Assembly: GCA_020633465.1 (NCBI GenBank)
Contig: JACKDN010000023.1
Coordinates: forward strand, 1-64,000
Length of the DNA stretch: 64,000 nucleotides
Direction of reading: 5' to 3'
From: Myxococcales bacterium
GTDB taxonomy: Bacteria > Myxococcota_A > Bradymonadia > UBA7976 > UBA1532
Each line of letters starts with the position of its first letter. Positions within the stretch are counted from its first letter, which is position 1. Shown in pieces: positions 33,819 to 45,439 of the stretch. A program made the position numbers and the translations under genes. The notes beneath the pieces are model-generated. The model ran no database searches. It saw only the letters and a list, made by a program, of their open reading frames with translations, and was not told where the DNA came from.

Positions 33819-36218
33819 ATGTTCCATCGCGTCGCCCTCGTCGGCCTGCTGCTGGGGCTTTGCGCCATCCCCGCCGCCGCGCAGGAGAGCGCCTGCCCCG
33901 AGGGCAACCTGCTCGCCGGGCTGCGGCCCTCGGCCCAGCAGGGCATCAGCTTCTTCTCGCGCCTGACCGACGACGTCGTGGCCGGCGAGGGTGATCCCTG
34001 GAAGTCCAACGCCACCGCCCTCTTCGACGGTGGCAAGGCCTACGTCACCTACGACCTGAAGCAGGTGACCACGGTGCGCGCCCTGATGCTGCAGGGCGAC
34101 AACAACGACACCTACCAGGTCGAGGTCTCGCTCGACGGCGCCGCGTTCTCGCCCCTGTGGACGGCCCCCATGCACCCGCAGCCGGGCATGCGCACCCGGC
34201 TGACCCAGGGCCTCGACGGGCGCGCCCGCTACCTGCGCGTGGGCTTCGCCGCCGGTGACAACGCGTTCAGCCTGTCCGAGGTGCAGGCCTTCTGCCAGCA
34301 GCCGGCGCTCTGGCCGCCGCCGGTGACGACGATGGCGTCGAAGGCCACCGGCGATCCGCGCGAGAACCGCCTGCATCGCCTCGCGCGCCAGAAGATCGCC
34401 GTGGCCATCATGGGCCTGATCCTCTTCGCCGGCGTGCTGCTGGGCCGGCGCGAGGACGCGCCCTGGGCCCGCTACGTCGCGCCGGCCATGGGCGCGATCA
34501 TCGTGCTGTTCGGCGGCTGGTGCGCCTGGGGCAACACCGGCATCGGCTACGGCCTCGGCGCCGTGCTGCTGGCCGCGGGGATCATCCGGCAGCTCGCGCG
34601 GGGCGAGCGCGATCCGTGGTTGTGGGCCGAGCGCGCGGCGCTGATCGGGCTGACCGTCGTAGCCAGCTTCGGTTGGACCAACTTCGGCACCTGGCACGGC
34701 GGGCGCGGCGTGCACTTCCACGAGCAGTTCCACTACGTGCTCGGGTCGAAGTACAGCGAAGAGATCGGCTACGAGCTGCTGTACCACTGCGCCGCCGTGG
34801 CGCAGGACGAGGACGGGCACCGCAAGGAGCTGACCAACCTCAAGGTGCGCGTGCTGAAGGACAACGTGCTGCTGGGCTCCGGGCTGCCGGTGATCGAGGA
34901 CGCGCAGGCCTGCAAGCAGCACTTCTCCCCCGCCCGCTGGGCCGCCTTCCGCCAGGACGTGCGGCTGTTCCGCAGCCAGATGGGGCGCGAGGGCATCAAG
35001 CGCGCCTTCACCGACCACGGGTACAACGCGGCGCCCGCGTGGAACATGGTGGGGCGGTGGATCGCCAACCGGGACTGGCAGTCGAAGATCCCGCCCGACG
35101 ACATGGTGTTCACCACGCCCAACCTGGCCGGCAAGACGGCGGCGCAGCGCACGGCGATGCGCGAGCGGTGGGAGAAGGACAAGGCGGAGTTCCTGGCCGA
35201 CACGCGGCACTTCGCGCAGGTGGACGCGGTGCTGTACGCGGGCCTGTTCCTGCTCATCTGGTGGGCCTTCGGGCTGCGGGCGCTGGCCCTGGCCACCCTG
35301 GTCTGGTACGTCGGCCACCCCTGGTCGTACTACTGGACGGGCGGCGGCTTCGCGCGCGCGCCGTGGCTGTTCATGGCGGTCGCCGGCACGTGCTTCATGA
35401 AGAAGGGCATGCACGCGCTGGGCGGCGCGGGCATCACCTGGAGCATGCTGCTGCGGGTCTTCCCCGGCGCGCTGATCGTCGGCGTCGCGGCGAAGATCGG
35501 CTGGACGCTCGTGCGCGAGCGCACGATCAGCGTGCCGCACCGCAAGCTGATCCTGGGCTGCGTCGCCGCGCTGGTGGTGCTGGCGGCCGTGCCGCTGGCC
35601 GTGCCCTCGTCGGGCGGGGGCGACTACAAGGCCTTCCTGGCCAACTCGATGAAGCACAAAGAGACCGGGCTGACCAACCACATGGGCATGCCCACCCTCT
35701 TCGCGTTCGAGACGAAGTACCTCGGCCGGCACGTGCGCGACAACGCGGCGGACGATCCTTGGGCGGTGTGGAAGCAGAAGCGGCACGAGGTGCTGCAGGC
35801 GCGCCGCATCCCCTTCGCGCTGACGGTGCTGGCGCTGATCGCGCTCATCGCCTACATCGGGCGCCGGCGCGAGGACTGGGAGGTGACGGCGCTGAGCACC
35901 GTCTTCATCTTCGCAATCTTCCAACTCACTTGTTATTACTACATTTTCTGCGTACTGCTCGCCCCGGTGGCCTTACGCCACTACCGCTACGTGCTGGCCC
36001 TGATGGGCATGTGCATCGCGACGCAGCTGGTGCACCTCGACGGCGGGTGGATCGACGAGATGTACCTCAAGGAGTCCGCCATCACGGCGGTCTTCTATCT
36101 GTACCTGCTGGGTGACATGGCCTGGGAGATCTACCAGGCCGACAAGGCCGCGGTGGCCGAGCCGGCCGTCGAGGGCCCGACGCCCGCGCCCGAGGGCGGC
36201 GAGGCCGCGCCGGCCTGA
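33819..36218 (+). CDS. Polytopic membrane protein with discoidin-like ectodomain
   Basis: 799 residues from ATG 33819. A Sec signal (about 1-21, ending AAA) is followed by a beta-rich F5/8-type C (discoidin-like) segment to about residue 150: D-P-W-K-S-N-A-T-A-L-FDGG, Y-V-T-YDL, VRALMLQGDNNDTYQVEVS, ARYLRVGF. Then come about ten transmembrane helices with Arg/Asp-rich loops, including FHEQFHYVLGSKY and EIGYELLYHC. The overall layout suggests an integral-membrane glycosyltransferase or polymerase-type protein, but no catalytic motif is recognised. Ends in an Ala/Glu/Pro tail. One stretch (35913-35975) has atypical codons. Confidence 0.75.
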   Translation: MFHRVALVGLLLGLCAIPAAAQESACPEGNLLAGLRPSAQQGISFFSRLTDDVVAGEGDPWKSNATALFDGGKAYVTYDLKQVTTVRALMLQGDNNDTYQVEVSLDGAAFSPLWTAPMHPQPGMRTRLTQGLDGRARYLRVGFAAGDNAFSLSEVQAFCQQPALWPPPVTTMASKATGDPRENRLHRLARQKIAVAIMGLILFAGVLLGRREDAPWARYVAPAMGAIIVLFGGWCAWGNTGIGYGLGAVLLAAGIIRQLARGERDPWLWAERAALIGLTVVASFGWTNFGTWHGGRGVHFHEQFHYVLGSKYSEEIGYELLYHCAAVAQDEDGHRKELTNLKVRVLKDNVLLGSGLPVIEDAQACKQHFSPARWAAFRQDVRLFRSQMGREGIKRAFTDHGYNAAPAWNMVGRWIANRDWQSKIPPDDMVFTTPNLAGKTAAQRTAMRERWEKDKAEFLADTRHFAQVDAVLYAGLFLLIWWAFGLRALALATLVWYVGHPWSYYWTGGGFARAPWLFMAVAGTCFMKKGMHALGGAGITWSMLLRVFPGALIVGVAAKIGWTLVRERTISVPHRKLILGCVAALVVLAAVPLAVPSSGGGDYKAFLANSMKHKETGLTNHMGMPTLFAFETKYLGRHVRDNAADDPWAVWKQKRHEVLQARRIPFALTVLALIALIAYIGRRREDWEVTALSTVFIFAIFQLTCYYYIFCVLLAPVALRHYRYVLALMGMCIATQLVHLDGGWIDEMYLKESAITAVFYLYLLGDMAWEIYQADKAAVAEPAVEGPTPAPEGGEAAPA
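35913..35975 (+). other. Low-GC rare-codon patch inside the membrane protein gene
   Basis: The first 39 nt hold only 14 G or C bases. Unusual codons here include GCA, CAA, ACT, TGT, TAT, ATT, GTA and the TTA at 35973, in a gene otherwise ending almost all codons in G or C. The patch encodes a hydrophobic helix. Confidence 0.75.
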
Positions 36219-36253
36219 GCGCCTCGGCGCCGCCCCCGCCCGTGCCCCGCCGC

Positions 36254-37191
<938 letters not shown>

Positions 37192-37195
<4 letters not shown>

Positions 37196-38406
37196 AGCGC
37201 GGACTCCTTCAGGGCGTCGTCGAGGATCTGGATCGCCTCGTCGACGTGCCCGGTCTCGATGATCAGCGGCGGCGTCAGGCGCAGCGCGTCGGGGCCGGCC
37301 ATGGTCATCAGCAGGCCGCGCGCGCGGGCCGCGGCCACGAGGGTCGCGCGGTCGAAGCCCTCGGGGTTGACGGCCAGGCCGCGCATCAGGCCGCGGCCCC
37401 GCACCTCGACCAGGCCCCAGTGGCGATCGACGAGCGACTGCAGTTGGCCGCCGAGGTACTTGCCCACGCGGGCGGCGCGCTCGCACAGGCCCTCGCGCTC
37501 GATCACGTCGAGCACGGTCAGGCCGGCGCGGCAGGCCAGCGGGTTGCCGCCGAAGGTGCTGGCGTGGGCGCCCGGCGCGAAGCCCTGCGCCACCTCGTCG
37601 GTGCACAGCATGGCGCCGATGGGCACGCCGCCGCCGAGCCCCTTGGCCAGGGTCATGATGTCCGGCTTGGCGCCGTCGGCGTGCTGGTGGGCGAACCAGC
37701 GGCCGGTGCGGCCGACGCCGGTCTGCACCTCGTCGTAGATGAGCAGCACGCCGCGCCGATCGCACAGGTCGCGCAGGCCGGGCAGGTACTCGGGCGACGG
37801 GGTGATGACGCCCCCCTCGCCCTGGATGGGCTCGACGAGCACCGCGCAGGTCGTGTCGTCGACCGCCGCCTCGACGGCGTCGAGATCGTCGAAGGGCACG
37901 TGGGTGAAGCCGGGCACCAGCGGCGCGAAGCCCTCGTGGTACTTGGGCTGGCCGGTGGCGCTGATCGAGGCCCAGGTGCGGCCGTGGAAGCTGTGCTCCA
38001 TGGCCACGAAGCCCCAGCGATCCTCACCGCGCACCAGCCGCATGTAGCGGCGGGCCAGCTTCATCGCGGCCTCGTTGGCCTCGGTGCCGCTGTTGCCGAA
38101 GAAGACGCGGTCGGCGAAGGACAGCGCGCACAAGCGCTCGGCGAGGGCCACCGCGGGCTCGTTGAGGAACAGGTTGCTGACGTGCAGCAGATCGCGCGCC
38201 TGCTCGGCGATGGCCCGCGTCAGCGCCGGGTGATTGTGGCCCAGCGCGTTGACCGCGATGCCCGCCGCGAAGTCGAGGTAGCGGGCGTCGCCCTGATCGT
38301 ACAGCCAGGCGCCCTCGCCGCGGACGAAGGCGAGCGGCGCCGGCCGGTAGTTCGGGGTCATCACGGCCTCGGCCCGCTTGGCCACGGCCTCGTCGCGTTC
38401 GCTCAC
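37192..38406 (-). CDS. argD: Acetylornithine/succinyldiaminopimelate-type aminotransferase
   Basis: 404 residues. PLP class III transaminase that converts N-acetylglutamate semialdehyde to acetylornithine. Visible are FFGNSGTEANEAA (phosphate loop), EHSFHGRT, PIQGEGG, IYDEVQTGVGRTG (PLP ring Asp) and LAKGLGGG (Schiff-base Lys). GTG 38406 starts VSERDEAV; a longer start to 38484 would be a low-complexity extension. A CACACT -10-like box precedes it by about 55 nt, but the gene is probably co-transcribed with argB. It may also serve lysine synthesis. Confidence 0.95.
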
Positions 38407-38496
38407 GCCAGTCTCCCGCGTCGGCCCGGCGCGCGCCGGGCGGTGGTGGGGCGGCAGTGTGGCAGCGCGCGCGACGCCCGGCAAGCGGTGCCGGGC

Positions 38497-39030
38497 TCAG
38501 CCCGCTGGCGCTTCGGCCTCGGTGGCGGCGCCGTGCTGCGCGCGGAAGGTGTCGACGGGGGTGAGGCGGGCGACGACGCGGTCGAGATCGATGTCGGCGG
38601 GCCAGACGTGCACCCAGGCGCGGTGGCCGAACATGGTCTGGTCGCTGATGCTGCCGCCGAGCAGGCCGCGCAGATCGCCGGCCTCGATCAGGCCCAGCAC
38701 CTCGGGCGCCGGGTGGTCGGCGGTGCCCGGGCGGGCCAGCGCGACGAAGTCGACGTCGGGCAGCAGCGAGGGCTCGAGCGACCAGGTGGCCATGCTGTGC
38801 TCGGCGCCGTCGGCCTTGCTGACGAAGCGCTGGCCGCGGGCGACGAGCAGCTTGCCCTCGAGCATGCGGCCCATCAGCGGCACCAGGTGGCGGTTCCAGC
38901 GATCGAGGCGGTCGGCGGCGCTGTCGCCGCTGCGCGCGCGGCCCATCAGCACCGGCCACACCCGCCAGGTGACGAGGCCGATGGCGGTCAGCACCGCGAC
39001 CGGGATGATCCAGTACATCCAGCCCGACAC
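38497..39030 (-). CDS. Small membrane-anchored protein of unknown function
   Basis: 177 residues. One N-terminal membrane helix (about 5-25, IIPVAVLTAIGLVTW) and a cytoplasmic or periplasmic soluble domain with MEGKLLVARGQRF and DQTMFGHRAWVHVW stretches, no Cys. GTG 39030 begins directly after the argB stop (39031), a head-to-tail junction with no spacer. It is unrecognised. Its position between argB and argD might mean a regulatory or unrelated hitch-hiking role. Confidence 0.65.
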   Translation of the reverse strand: MSGWMYWIIPVAVLTAIGLVTWRVWPVLMGRARSGDSAADRLDRWNRHLVPLMGRMLEGKLLVARGQRFVSKADGAEHSMATWSLEPSLLPDVDFVALARPGTADHPAPEVLGLIEAGDLRGLLGGSISDQTMFGHRAWVHVWPADIDLDRVVARLTPVDTFRAQHGAATEAEAPAG

Positions 39031-39885
39031 TCAGACCACCTCGGTGCCGACGCCGCGGTCGGTGAAGATCTCGAGCAGCAGGGCGTGGCGCACGCGGCCG
39101 TCGACGATGTGCACCTTGCGCACGCCCGCGTCGAGCGCGTCGAGGGCGCAGCGCAGCTTGGGGATCATGCCGCCGCCGATGACGTCCTTGTCGACCAGCT
39201 CGCCCGCCGTGTGGCGGTCGATGGTGGGCATCACCTGCCCGTCGGCCCCGCGCACGCCCTCCACGTCGGTCATCAGCAGCAGCTTGCGCGCCCGCAGGTG
39301 CGACGCGATGGCCCCCGCCGCGAGATCCGCGTTCACGTTGAGCGGCTTGCCCTGCGCATCGACGGCCACCGGCGCGATGACCGGGATGAACCCGCCCTGG
39401 GCCAACCAGCCGACGTCGCGCTCGTCGACGCGCTCGACGACGCCCACGCGGCCGACGTCCTGGCCGTCGACCGTCACCTGGCGACCGACCAGCAGGTTGC
39501 CGTCGGCGCCGCTGAGGCCCACCGCGCGGCCGCCCGCCTGGTTGATCAGCGCGACGATCTCCTGGTTCACCTTGCCCACCAGCACCATGCGCACGACGTC
39601 CATCGTGGCGTCGTCGGTGACGCGCATGCCGGCGCGGAACTCGCTCTCGATGCCCAGGCGCTGCAGGTGCTCGCCGATCTGCGGGCCGCCCCCGTGCACG
39701 ACGACGACGTGCACGCCGATCGAGCGCAGCAGCGTGACGTCCTGGGCGAACCCCACGCGCGCCTCGGGATCGGTCATCGCGTGGCCGCCGTACTTCACCA
39801 CGAAGGTCTCGCCGGCGAACTTCTGGATGTAGGGCAGCGCCTCGATGAGCACCGCCGCCTTCTCTTGCAGGGGCTTGACGGACAT
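39031..39885 (-). CDS. argB: Acetylglutamate kinase
   Basis: 284 residues. Phosphorylates N-acetylglutamate, the second step of arginine synthesis. Amino-acid kinase fold with VVKYGGHAM (phosphate-binding Lys), VVVVHGGGPQI, LSGADGNLL, LNVNADLAAGAIA and MTDVEGV. An N-terminal helix of ALPYIQKFAGETFV type is typical. Many arginine-sensitive NAGKs have such a helix; sensitivity here is not proven. It follows hslU by about 30 nt. Confidence 0.96.
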   Translation of the reverse strand: MSVKPLQEKAAVLIEALPYIQKFAGETFVVKYGGHAMTDPEARVGFAQDVTLLRSIGVHVVVVHGGGPQIGEHLQRLGIESEFRAGMRVTDDATMDVVRMVLVGKVNQEIVALINQAGGRAVGLSGADGNLLVGRQVTVDGQDVGRVGVVERVDERDVGWLAQGGFIPVIAPVAVDAQGKPLNVNADLAAGAIASHLRARKLLLMTDVEGVRGADGQVMPTIDRHTAGELVDKDVIGGGMIPKLRCALDALDAGVRKVHIVDGRVRHALLLEIFTDRGVGTEVV

Positions 39886-39914
39886 GGGCTGGGCTTCCGG
39901 GCCGGAGGGATCGG

Positions 39915-41330
<1,416 letters not shown>

Positions 41331-41367
41331 GAACGTCCTCGCGGGGTCGGGGGTTCGAGGGCCGCGC

Positions 41368-41916
41368 TCAGTCGAGCGCCAGCGTCTCCACCACCAGGTT
41401 CGTGTTGGTGTAGATGTCGATGCCCGCGGCGATGGTCAGGGCCTTCGTCGCGATGGTGTGGGCGTCCAGATCGGTGTTCTCGAGCAGCGCCCGGGCGGCC
41501 GCCAGGGCGAAGTTGCCGCCGCTGCCGATGGCGATCGCGTCGCCGTCCGGCTCGATGACGTCGCCGGTGCCGCTGATGAGCAGCGTCCGCTCGCGATCGC
41601 CCACCAGCAGCAGGGCCTCGAGGCGGCGCAGGTAGCGATCGGTCCGCCACTCCTTGGCCAACTCGACCGCGGCGCGCACCAGGTTCTTGTTGAACGCCTT
41701 GAGCTTGCCCTCGAACTTCTCGAACAGGGTGAAGGCGTCGGCGGTGGCGCCGGCGAACCCGGTGAGGATGGCGCCGTCGAGCAGGTGCCGCACCTTGACC
41801 GCGCTGCCCTTCATCACCGTGTTGCCCAGCGACACCTGGCCGTCGCCGCAGAAGACGAGCTGACCGTCGCGGCGGACGGCGAGGATGGTGGTGCCGTGGA
41901 ACGTGAGCTCGGACAT
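41368..41916 (-). CDS. hslV: HslV, peptidase subunit of the HslUV protease
   Basis: 182 residues. N-terminal nucleophile protease. The catalytic Thr follows an 8-residue propeptide (MSELTFHG then TTILAVR), so processing to expose it is needed. RDGQLVFCGDGQVS and KVRHLLDGAILTGFAGATADAF are diagnostic. The ATG at 41916 has GAGG upstream and a TTGACA-type promoter about 30 nt away. Co-transcribed with hslU. Confidence 0.96.
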   Translation of the reverse strand: MSELTFHGTTILAVRRDGQLVFCGDGQVSLGNTVMKGSAVKVRHLLDGAILTGFAGATADAFTLFEKFEGKLKAFNKNLVRAAVELAKEWRTDRYLRRLEALLLVGDRERTLLISGTGDVIEPDGDAIAIGSGGNFALAAARALLENTDLDAHTIATKALTIAAGIDIYTNTNLVVETLALD

Positions 41917-41944
41917 GAGGCCTCGGGGGTGACGGAGACGGCGG

Positions 41945-41972
41945 ACCGTATGCACGCCCGGTGGGGTGTCAA
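41945..41972 (-). promoter_or_regulatory. Predicted hslV promoter
   Basis: On the minus strand TTGACA (41972-41967) and TACGGT (41950-41945) are separated by 16 bp. Transcription would start near 41938, about 22 nt before the hslV ATG. It lies in the only gap (71 bp) between xerC and hslV. A perfect -35 hexamer is rare in this sequence. Heat-shock control (sigma-32-like) is not excluded. Confidence 0.6.
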
Positions 41973-41987
41973 GGCGGGGCGGCCGGC

Positions 41988-42887
41988 TCAGTCGTCGTCG
42001 CTGCGGGCGCGCGGGTGGGCCTTGTCGTAGACGGCCATCAGGGCCTCGACGCTGACGTGGGTGTAGCGCTGGGTGGTCGACAGGCTGGCGTGGCCCAGCA
42101 TCTCCTGGATGCTGCGCAGATCGGCGCCGCTGCCCAGCATGTGCGTGGCGCAGGCGTGGCGCAGCCAGTGGGGCGTGGCGCCGGCCTCGGCGCAGGCCGG
42201 GCGGCAGCGCTCGACGAGGCGCTGGACCGCCCGGGCCGAGAGGCGCCGGCCGAAGCGGTTGCGGAACAGGGGGGTCGGCTCGGGATCCGGGCCGGTCAGC
42301 TCGGGGCGGCGCGCCAGCCAGGCCTGCGCCGCGGCGACGGCGTGGCGGCCCATGGGGGCCACGCGGGTCTTGCCGCCCTTGCCGCGCTCGACGCGCACGG
42401 TGCCCTCGCGCAGATCCACGTCCCCCACGTCCAGCGCCACCACCTCGCTCACCCGCAGGCCGGCGCCGTACACCAGCTCGAGCAGCGCGCGGTCGCGGAC
42501 GGCGATCGGGCCGTCGCCCGCGGGCGCCTCGACCAGCCGGGCCGCGTCGTCGGGGGAGAGGAAGCGCGGCGTGCGCTTCGGCTGCTTGGGGGTGCGCACG
42601 CCGGCCGTCGGATCGCGCTCGAGGTCGCCGGTGCGCACCAGGAAGCGGAAGAACGCGCGCGCCGCGGACAGGCGGCGCGCGATGGTGGGCGCGGCCAGCT
42701 CGGCGCGGTACATCGCGCGCAGCCACGACCGCAGGTCGGCCGTGGTGACGCGGGCCGGGTCGAAGGGATCGTGGTCGAGGTGCGCGACGAGGAACCCCAC
42801 GTCGCCCAGATAGCCGTCCACGGTGCGCGGGCTGGCCCGCTTCTCGGTGGCCAGGTAGCGCTGGAAGCGGTGCAGCGGATCGTCCAT
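41988..42887 (-). CDS. xerC: Tyrosine recombinase XerC
   Basis: 299 residues. Resolves chromosome dimers at dif with XerD. N-terminal SAM-like core-binding domain (about 1-85). Catalytic residues: Arg in GAGLRVSE, Lys in GKGGKTR, His-Arg in HWLRHACATH, His in LGHASLSTTQRY, Tyr in RYTHV. No XerD partner is visible in the window. Position between trmFO and hslV is the conserved Firmicutes/deltaproteobacterial arrangement. Confidence 0.94.
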   Translation of the reverse strand: MDDPLHRFQRYLATEKRASPRTVDGYLGDVGFLVAHLDHDPFDPARVTTADLRSWLRAMYRAELAAPTIARRLSAARAFFRFLVRTGDLERDPTAGVRTPKQPKRTPRFLSPDDAARLVEAPAGDGPIAVRDRALLELVYGAGLRVSEVVALDVGDVDLREGTVRVERGKGGKTRVAPMGRHAVAAAQAWLARRPELTGPDPEPTPLFRNRFGRRLSARAVQRLVERCRPACAEAGATPHWLRHACATHMLGSGADLRSIQEMLGHASLSTTQRYTHVSVEALMAVYDKAHPRARSDDD

Positions 42888-42905
42888 GTAGGTGAGGCTA
42901 CGACA

Positions 42906-44228
42906 TCACCCGCCCAGGCGCGAACTCCAGTCGGCCCACCACGCGGCCAGCTCGGTCTGCGCGCGCTCGGCCAGCCGCGCCTTGCGGTCGCGCTTCGACT
43001 CGCGCCGCCGCTTCTCGATCGAGGCGAACAGGCTCCAGTTCAGGTTGCTCGGGCTGTACGCCGACAGGATGCCCTCGCCCCGCAGGTGCCGCCGCAGGGC
43101 GCCGAAGGCCGTGGTCGGCGGCGGCGCGGGCGGCTCGAGGCCCTTCAGCCGCGCCAGCACGTGCCAGGCGATCAGCTGCCCGCACGCCGACGACTCGACG
43201 TAGCCCTCGACGCCGGTGATCTGCCCCGCCAGGTACAGGTCGGGATCGTCGTGCCAGTGCAGCCCGTCGCTCAGCAGGCTGGGCGCGTGCACGTAGGTGT
43301 TGCGGTGCACGCTGCCGAAGCGCAGGAAGCTCGCCTGCTCGAGGCCCGGCAGCGTCGTGAAGATGCGCCGCTGCTCGGGGTACTTCAGCCGCGTCTGGAA
43401 GCCGACCATGTTCCAGGCCGTCGCCTCCTTGTTCTCCATGCGCAGCTGCACCACCGCGAAGGGCTGCTTGCCGGTGCGGGGATCGACCAGCCCCACGGGC
43501 TTCATCGGCCCGAACGCCAGCGTCAACGGCCCGCGCTCGGCCATCACCTCGATGGGCAGGCAGCCCTCGAAGTACTTCGTCTCTTCGAAGGCCTTGGGCG
43601 TGACCTTCTCGCCCGCCACCACCGCCTCGACGAAGGCCATGTACTGCGCCTCGTCGAGCGGGATGTTGGCGTAGTCGGCCCCCTCGCCCTTGTCGTAGCG
43701 GCTCTGCCGCCACACGACGTCCCAGTCGACGCTGTCGGCGTCGAGGATCGGCGCGATGGCGTCGTAGAAGTACAGGCTGTCGCGCCCGGCGCGCCGCGCG
43801 ATGTCGGCGGCCAGCGCCGGCGCGGTGAGCGGCCCGGTCGCCACCACGGTGAGCCCCTCGGGCACCGCCTCGACCACTCGCTCGACGCGCGTGATGTTCG
43901 GCTCGGCGTCGACCGCCGCGGTCATCCGGTCGGCGAAGATCTCGCGGTCGACCGCCAGCGCGTCCCCGGCCGGCACCGCGCTGGCGTCGGCGGCCTGCAT
44001 GACCGCGCTGCCCGTGGCCCGCATCTCCCACTTCAGCAGGCCGATGGCGTTGGCCACGTTCGCGCTGCGGAAGCTGTTGCTGCACACGAGCTCGGCCAGC
44101 TTGTCGCTCGACTGCGCCGGCGTCCGCTGCAGCGGCTTCATCTCGATCAGCTCGACCGGCACGCCGCGCCGCGCGAGCTGCAACGCCACCTCGCAGCCGG
44201 CCAGACCGCCTCCGACCACCTTGACCAT
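42906..44228 (-). CDS. trmFO: Methylenetetrahydrofolate-tRNA-(uracil-5-)-methyltransferase TrmFO
   Basis: 440 residues. Folate- and FAD-dependent enzyme making m5U54 in tRNA T-loops (instead of SAM-dependent TrmA). N-terminal VVGGGLAGCEVALQLA binds FAD. CSNSFRS contains one of the conserved cysteines; a second is in VESSACG. ATG 44228 is preceded by GACAGGAAC. Starts 126 nt after dprA, ends 18 nt before xerC. Confidence 0.95.
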   Translation of the reverse strand: MVKVVGGGLAGCEVALQLARRGVPVELIEMKPLQRTPAQSSDKLAELVCSNSFRSANVANAIGLLKWEMRATGSAVMQAADASAVPAGDALAVDREIFADRMTAAVDAEPNITRVERVVEAVPEGLTVVATGPLTAPALAADIARRAGRDSLYFYDAIAPILDADSVDWDVVWRQSRYDKGEGADYANIPLDEAQYMAFVEAVVAGEKVTPKAFEETKYFEGCLPIEVMAERGPLTLAFGPMKPVGLVDPRTGKQPFAVVQLRMENKEATAWNMVGFQTRLKYPEQRRIFTTLPGLEQASFLRFGSVHRNTYVHAPSLLSDGLHWHDDPDLYLAGQITGVEGYVESSACGQLIAWHVLARLKGLEPPAPPPTTAFGALRRHLRGEGILSAYSPSNLNWSLFASIEKRRRESKRDRKARLAERAQTELAAWWADWSSRLGG

Positions 44229-44354
44229 GGGTGTTCCTGTCGTCTCCAGGGGTGGGGGTCGTGGGTCCGTGGGCTCGGGGCGCCCTGCTCTGTTCGTCTA
44301 CGACGACGCCGACCACCACGACCGCGTCTCTCGGGGCCGCGCTCCTCCACCCGC

Positions 44355-45413
44355 TCAGCGGGGGCGCGACCGTGCATAGCGGCCGCCGGGGGCGCGGCGC
44401 AACCACCCCGACAGCTCGAGGGTGGTGGCCAACGCCGAGGCCTCGGGCACGGGCAGCCCCGCGGCCTCGGCCAGGCGCGCCAGATCCATCGGTTCGTCGG
44501 TCGTCACCGCCCACAGCGCCTGCCCGTGGGGCGGCCCCTCGAGGCCGTCCTCGGCGGGCGCGGGCCGGCGCGCGTCGGGCGCCACCTGCGGCACCCACGC
44601 GTCGGCCGCGGTCAACAGCTGCGCCCCCTCACCCACCAGCGCGTGACAGCCCGCGTGCAGCGGGTTGTCCATGCTGCCCGCGATGGCGAACACCGGGCGC
44701 CCCAGCCGCATTGCCGCCCGCGCCGTCTGCAGGCTGCCGCTGCGCTGCGCGGCCTGCACCACGACGCAGCCGGCCGAGAGCCCAGCGATCCAGGGGTTGC
44801 GCTGCGGGAAGCTCCACCGCGCCGCGCCCAGCCCCATCGGGAAGGGCGACACGACCGCGCCCTGCGCCGCGGCCTGCCGGAACACCGCGCGGTGCGCGGA
44901 CGGGCTGGCCTTGTCGAGGCCCGCGCCCAGCACCACCACGGTCTCGCCGCCCGCGGCCAGCGCCGCCCGGTGCGCCGCGACGTCCACGCCGAAGGCGCCG
45001 CCCGACACCACCGGCACGCCCCGCTCGGCCGCCGCCCGCGCCACGCGCCCGGCCAGCTCGAGCCCGTAGGGATCCGCCTGGCGCGCGCCCACGATGGCCA
45101 GCATCGGACCGGCCGGCAGGCGCCCCAGCCCCCGCAGCACGCCGTCGGGGGCCAGGTTCGCCGGCCATTGCGGATCGACGGGCGTCAGGAACCAACCGCC
45201 GATGGCCTCGAGCGCCGCGAGCTCGGCGGCCAGCCGCTGCTGCAGCGGCCCGAAGGTCAGCGCCCGCCACTTCGCGAGCTGCCGCGCGTCGAGCCCCACC
45301 GGCTCGGCCCAGGCGTCGGGATCCTTCAACAGCGCGTGGATCGCGTGGACGTGCGTCACCTCGGGCGCCAGCGAGGCCGCCAGCAGGCGCGTGCGGTGAT
45401 CCAGATCGTCCAA
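44355..45413 (-). CDS. dprA: DNA-processing protein DprA (Smf)
   Basis: 352 residues. Loads RecA on incoming single-stranded DNA during natural transformation. Rossmann-like core (about 75-285): VGARQADPYG, SGGAFGVDVAAH, VLGAGLD, PFPMGLGAARWSFPQRNPWIAGLS, SGSLQTA. The C-terminal winged helix (about 305-350) is present. A few conserved residues differ (RNP for RNR, VQA for VEA). The start is TTG 45413. It ends the LysM-dprA pair. Confidence 0.92.
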   Translation of the reverse strand: MDDLDHRTRLLAASLAPEVTHVHAIHALLKDPDAWAEPVGLDARQLAKWRALTFGPLQQRLAAELAALEAIGGWFLTPVDPQWPANLAPDGVLRGLGRLPAGPMLAIVGARQADPYGLELAGRVARAAAERGVPVVSGGAFGVDVAAHRAALAAGGETVVVLGAGLDKASPSAHRAVFRQAAAQGAVVSPFPMGLGAARWSFPQRNPWIAGLSAGCVVVQAAQRSGSLQTARAAMRLGRPVFAIAGSMDNPLHAGCHALVGEGAQLLTAADAWVPQVAPDARRPAPAEDGLEGPPHGQALWAVTTDEPMDLARLAEAAGLPVPEASALATTLELSGWLRRAPGGRYARSRPR

Positions 45414-45439
45414 GCGGAGGGGGCTGCGGCGGGCCGGGG

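Noticed and set aside
35913..35975. Insertion-sequence scar in the membrane protein gene
   Set aside because: No target duplication or terminal repeats, and the reading frame and hydrophobic pattern are continuous.
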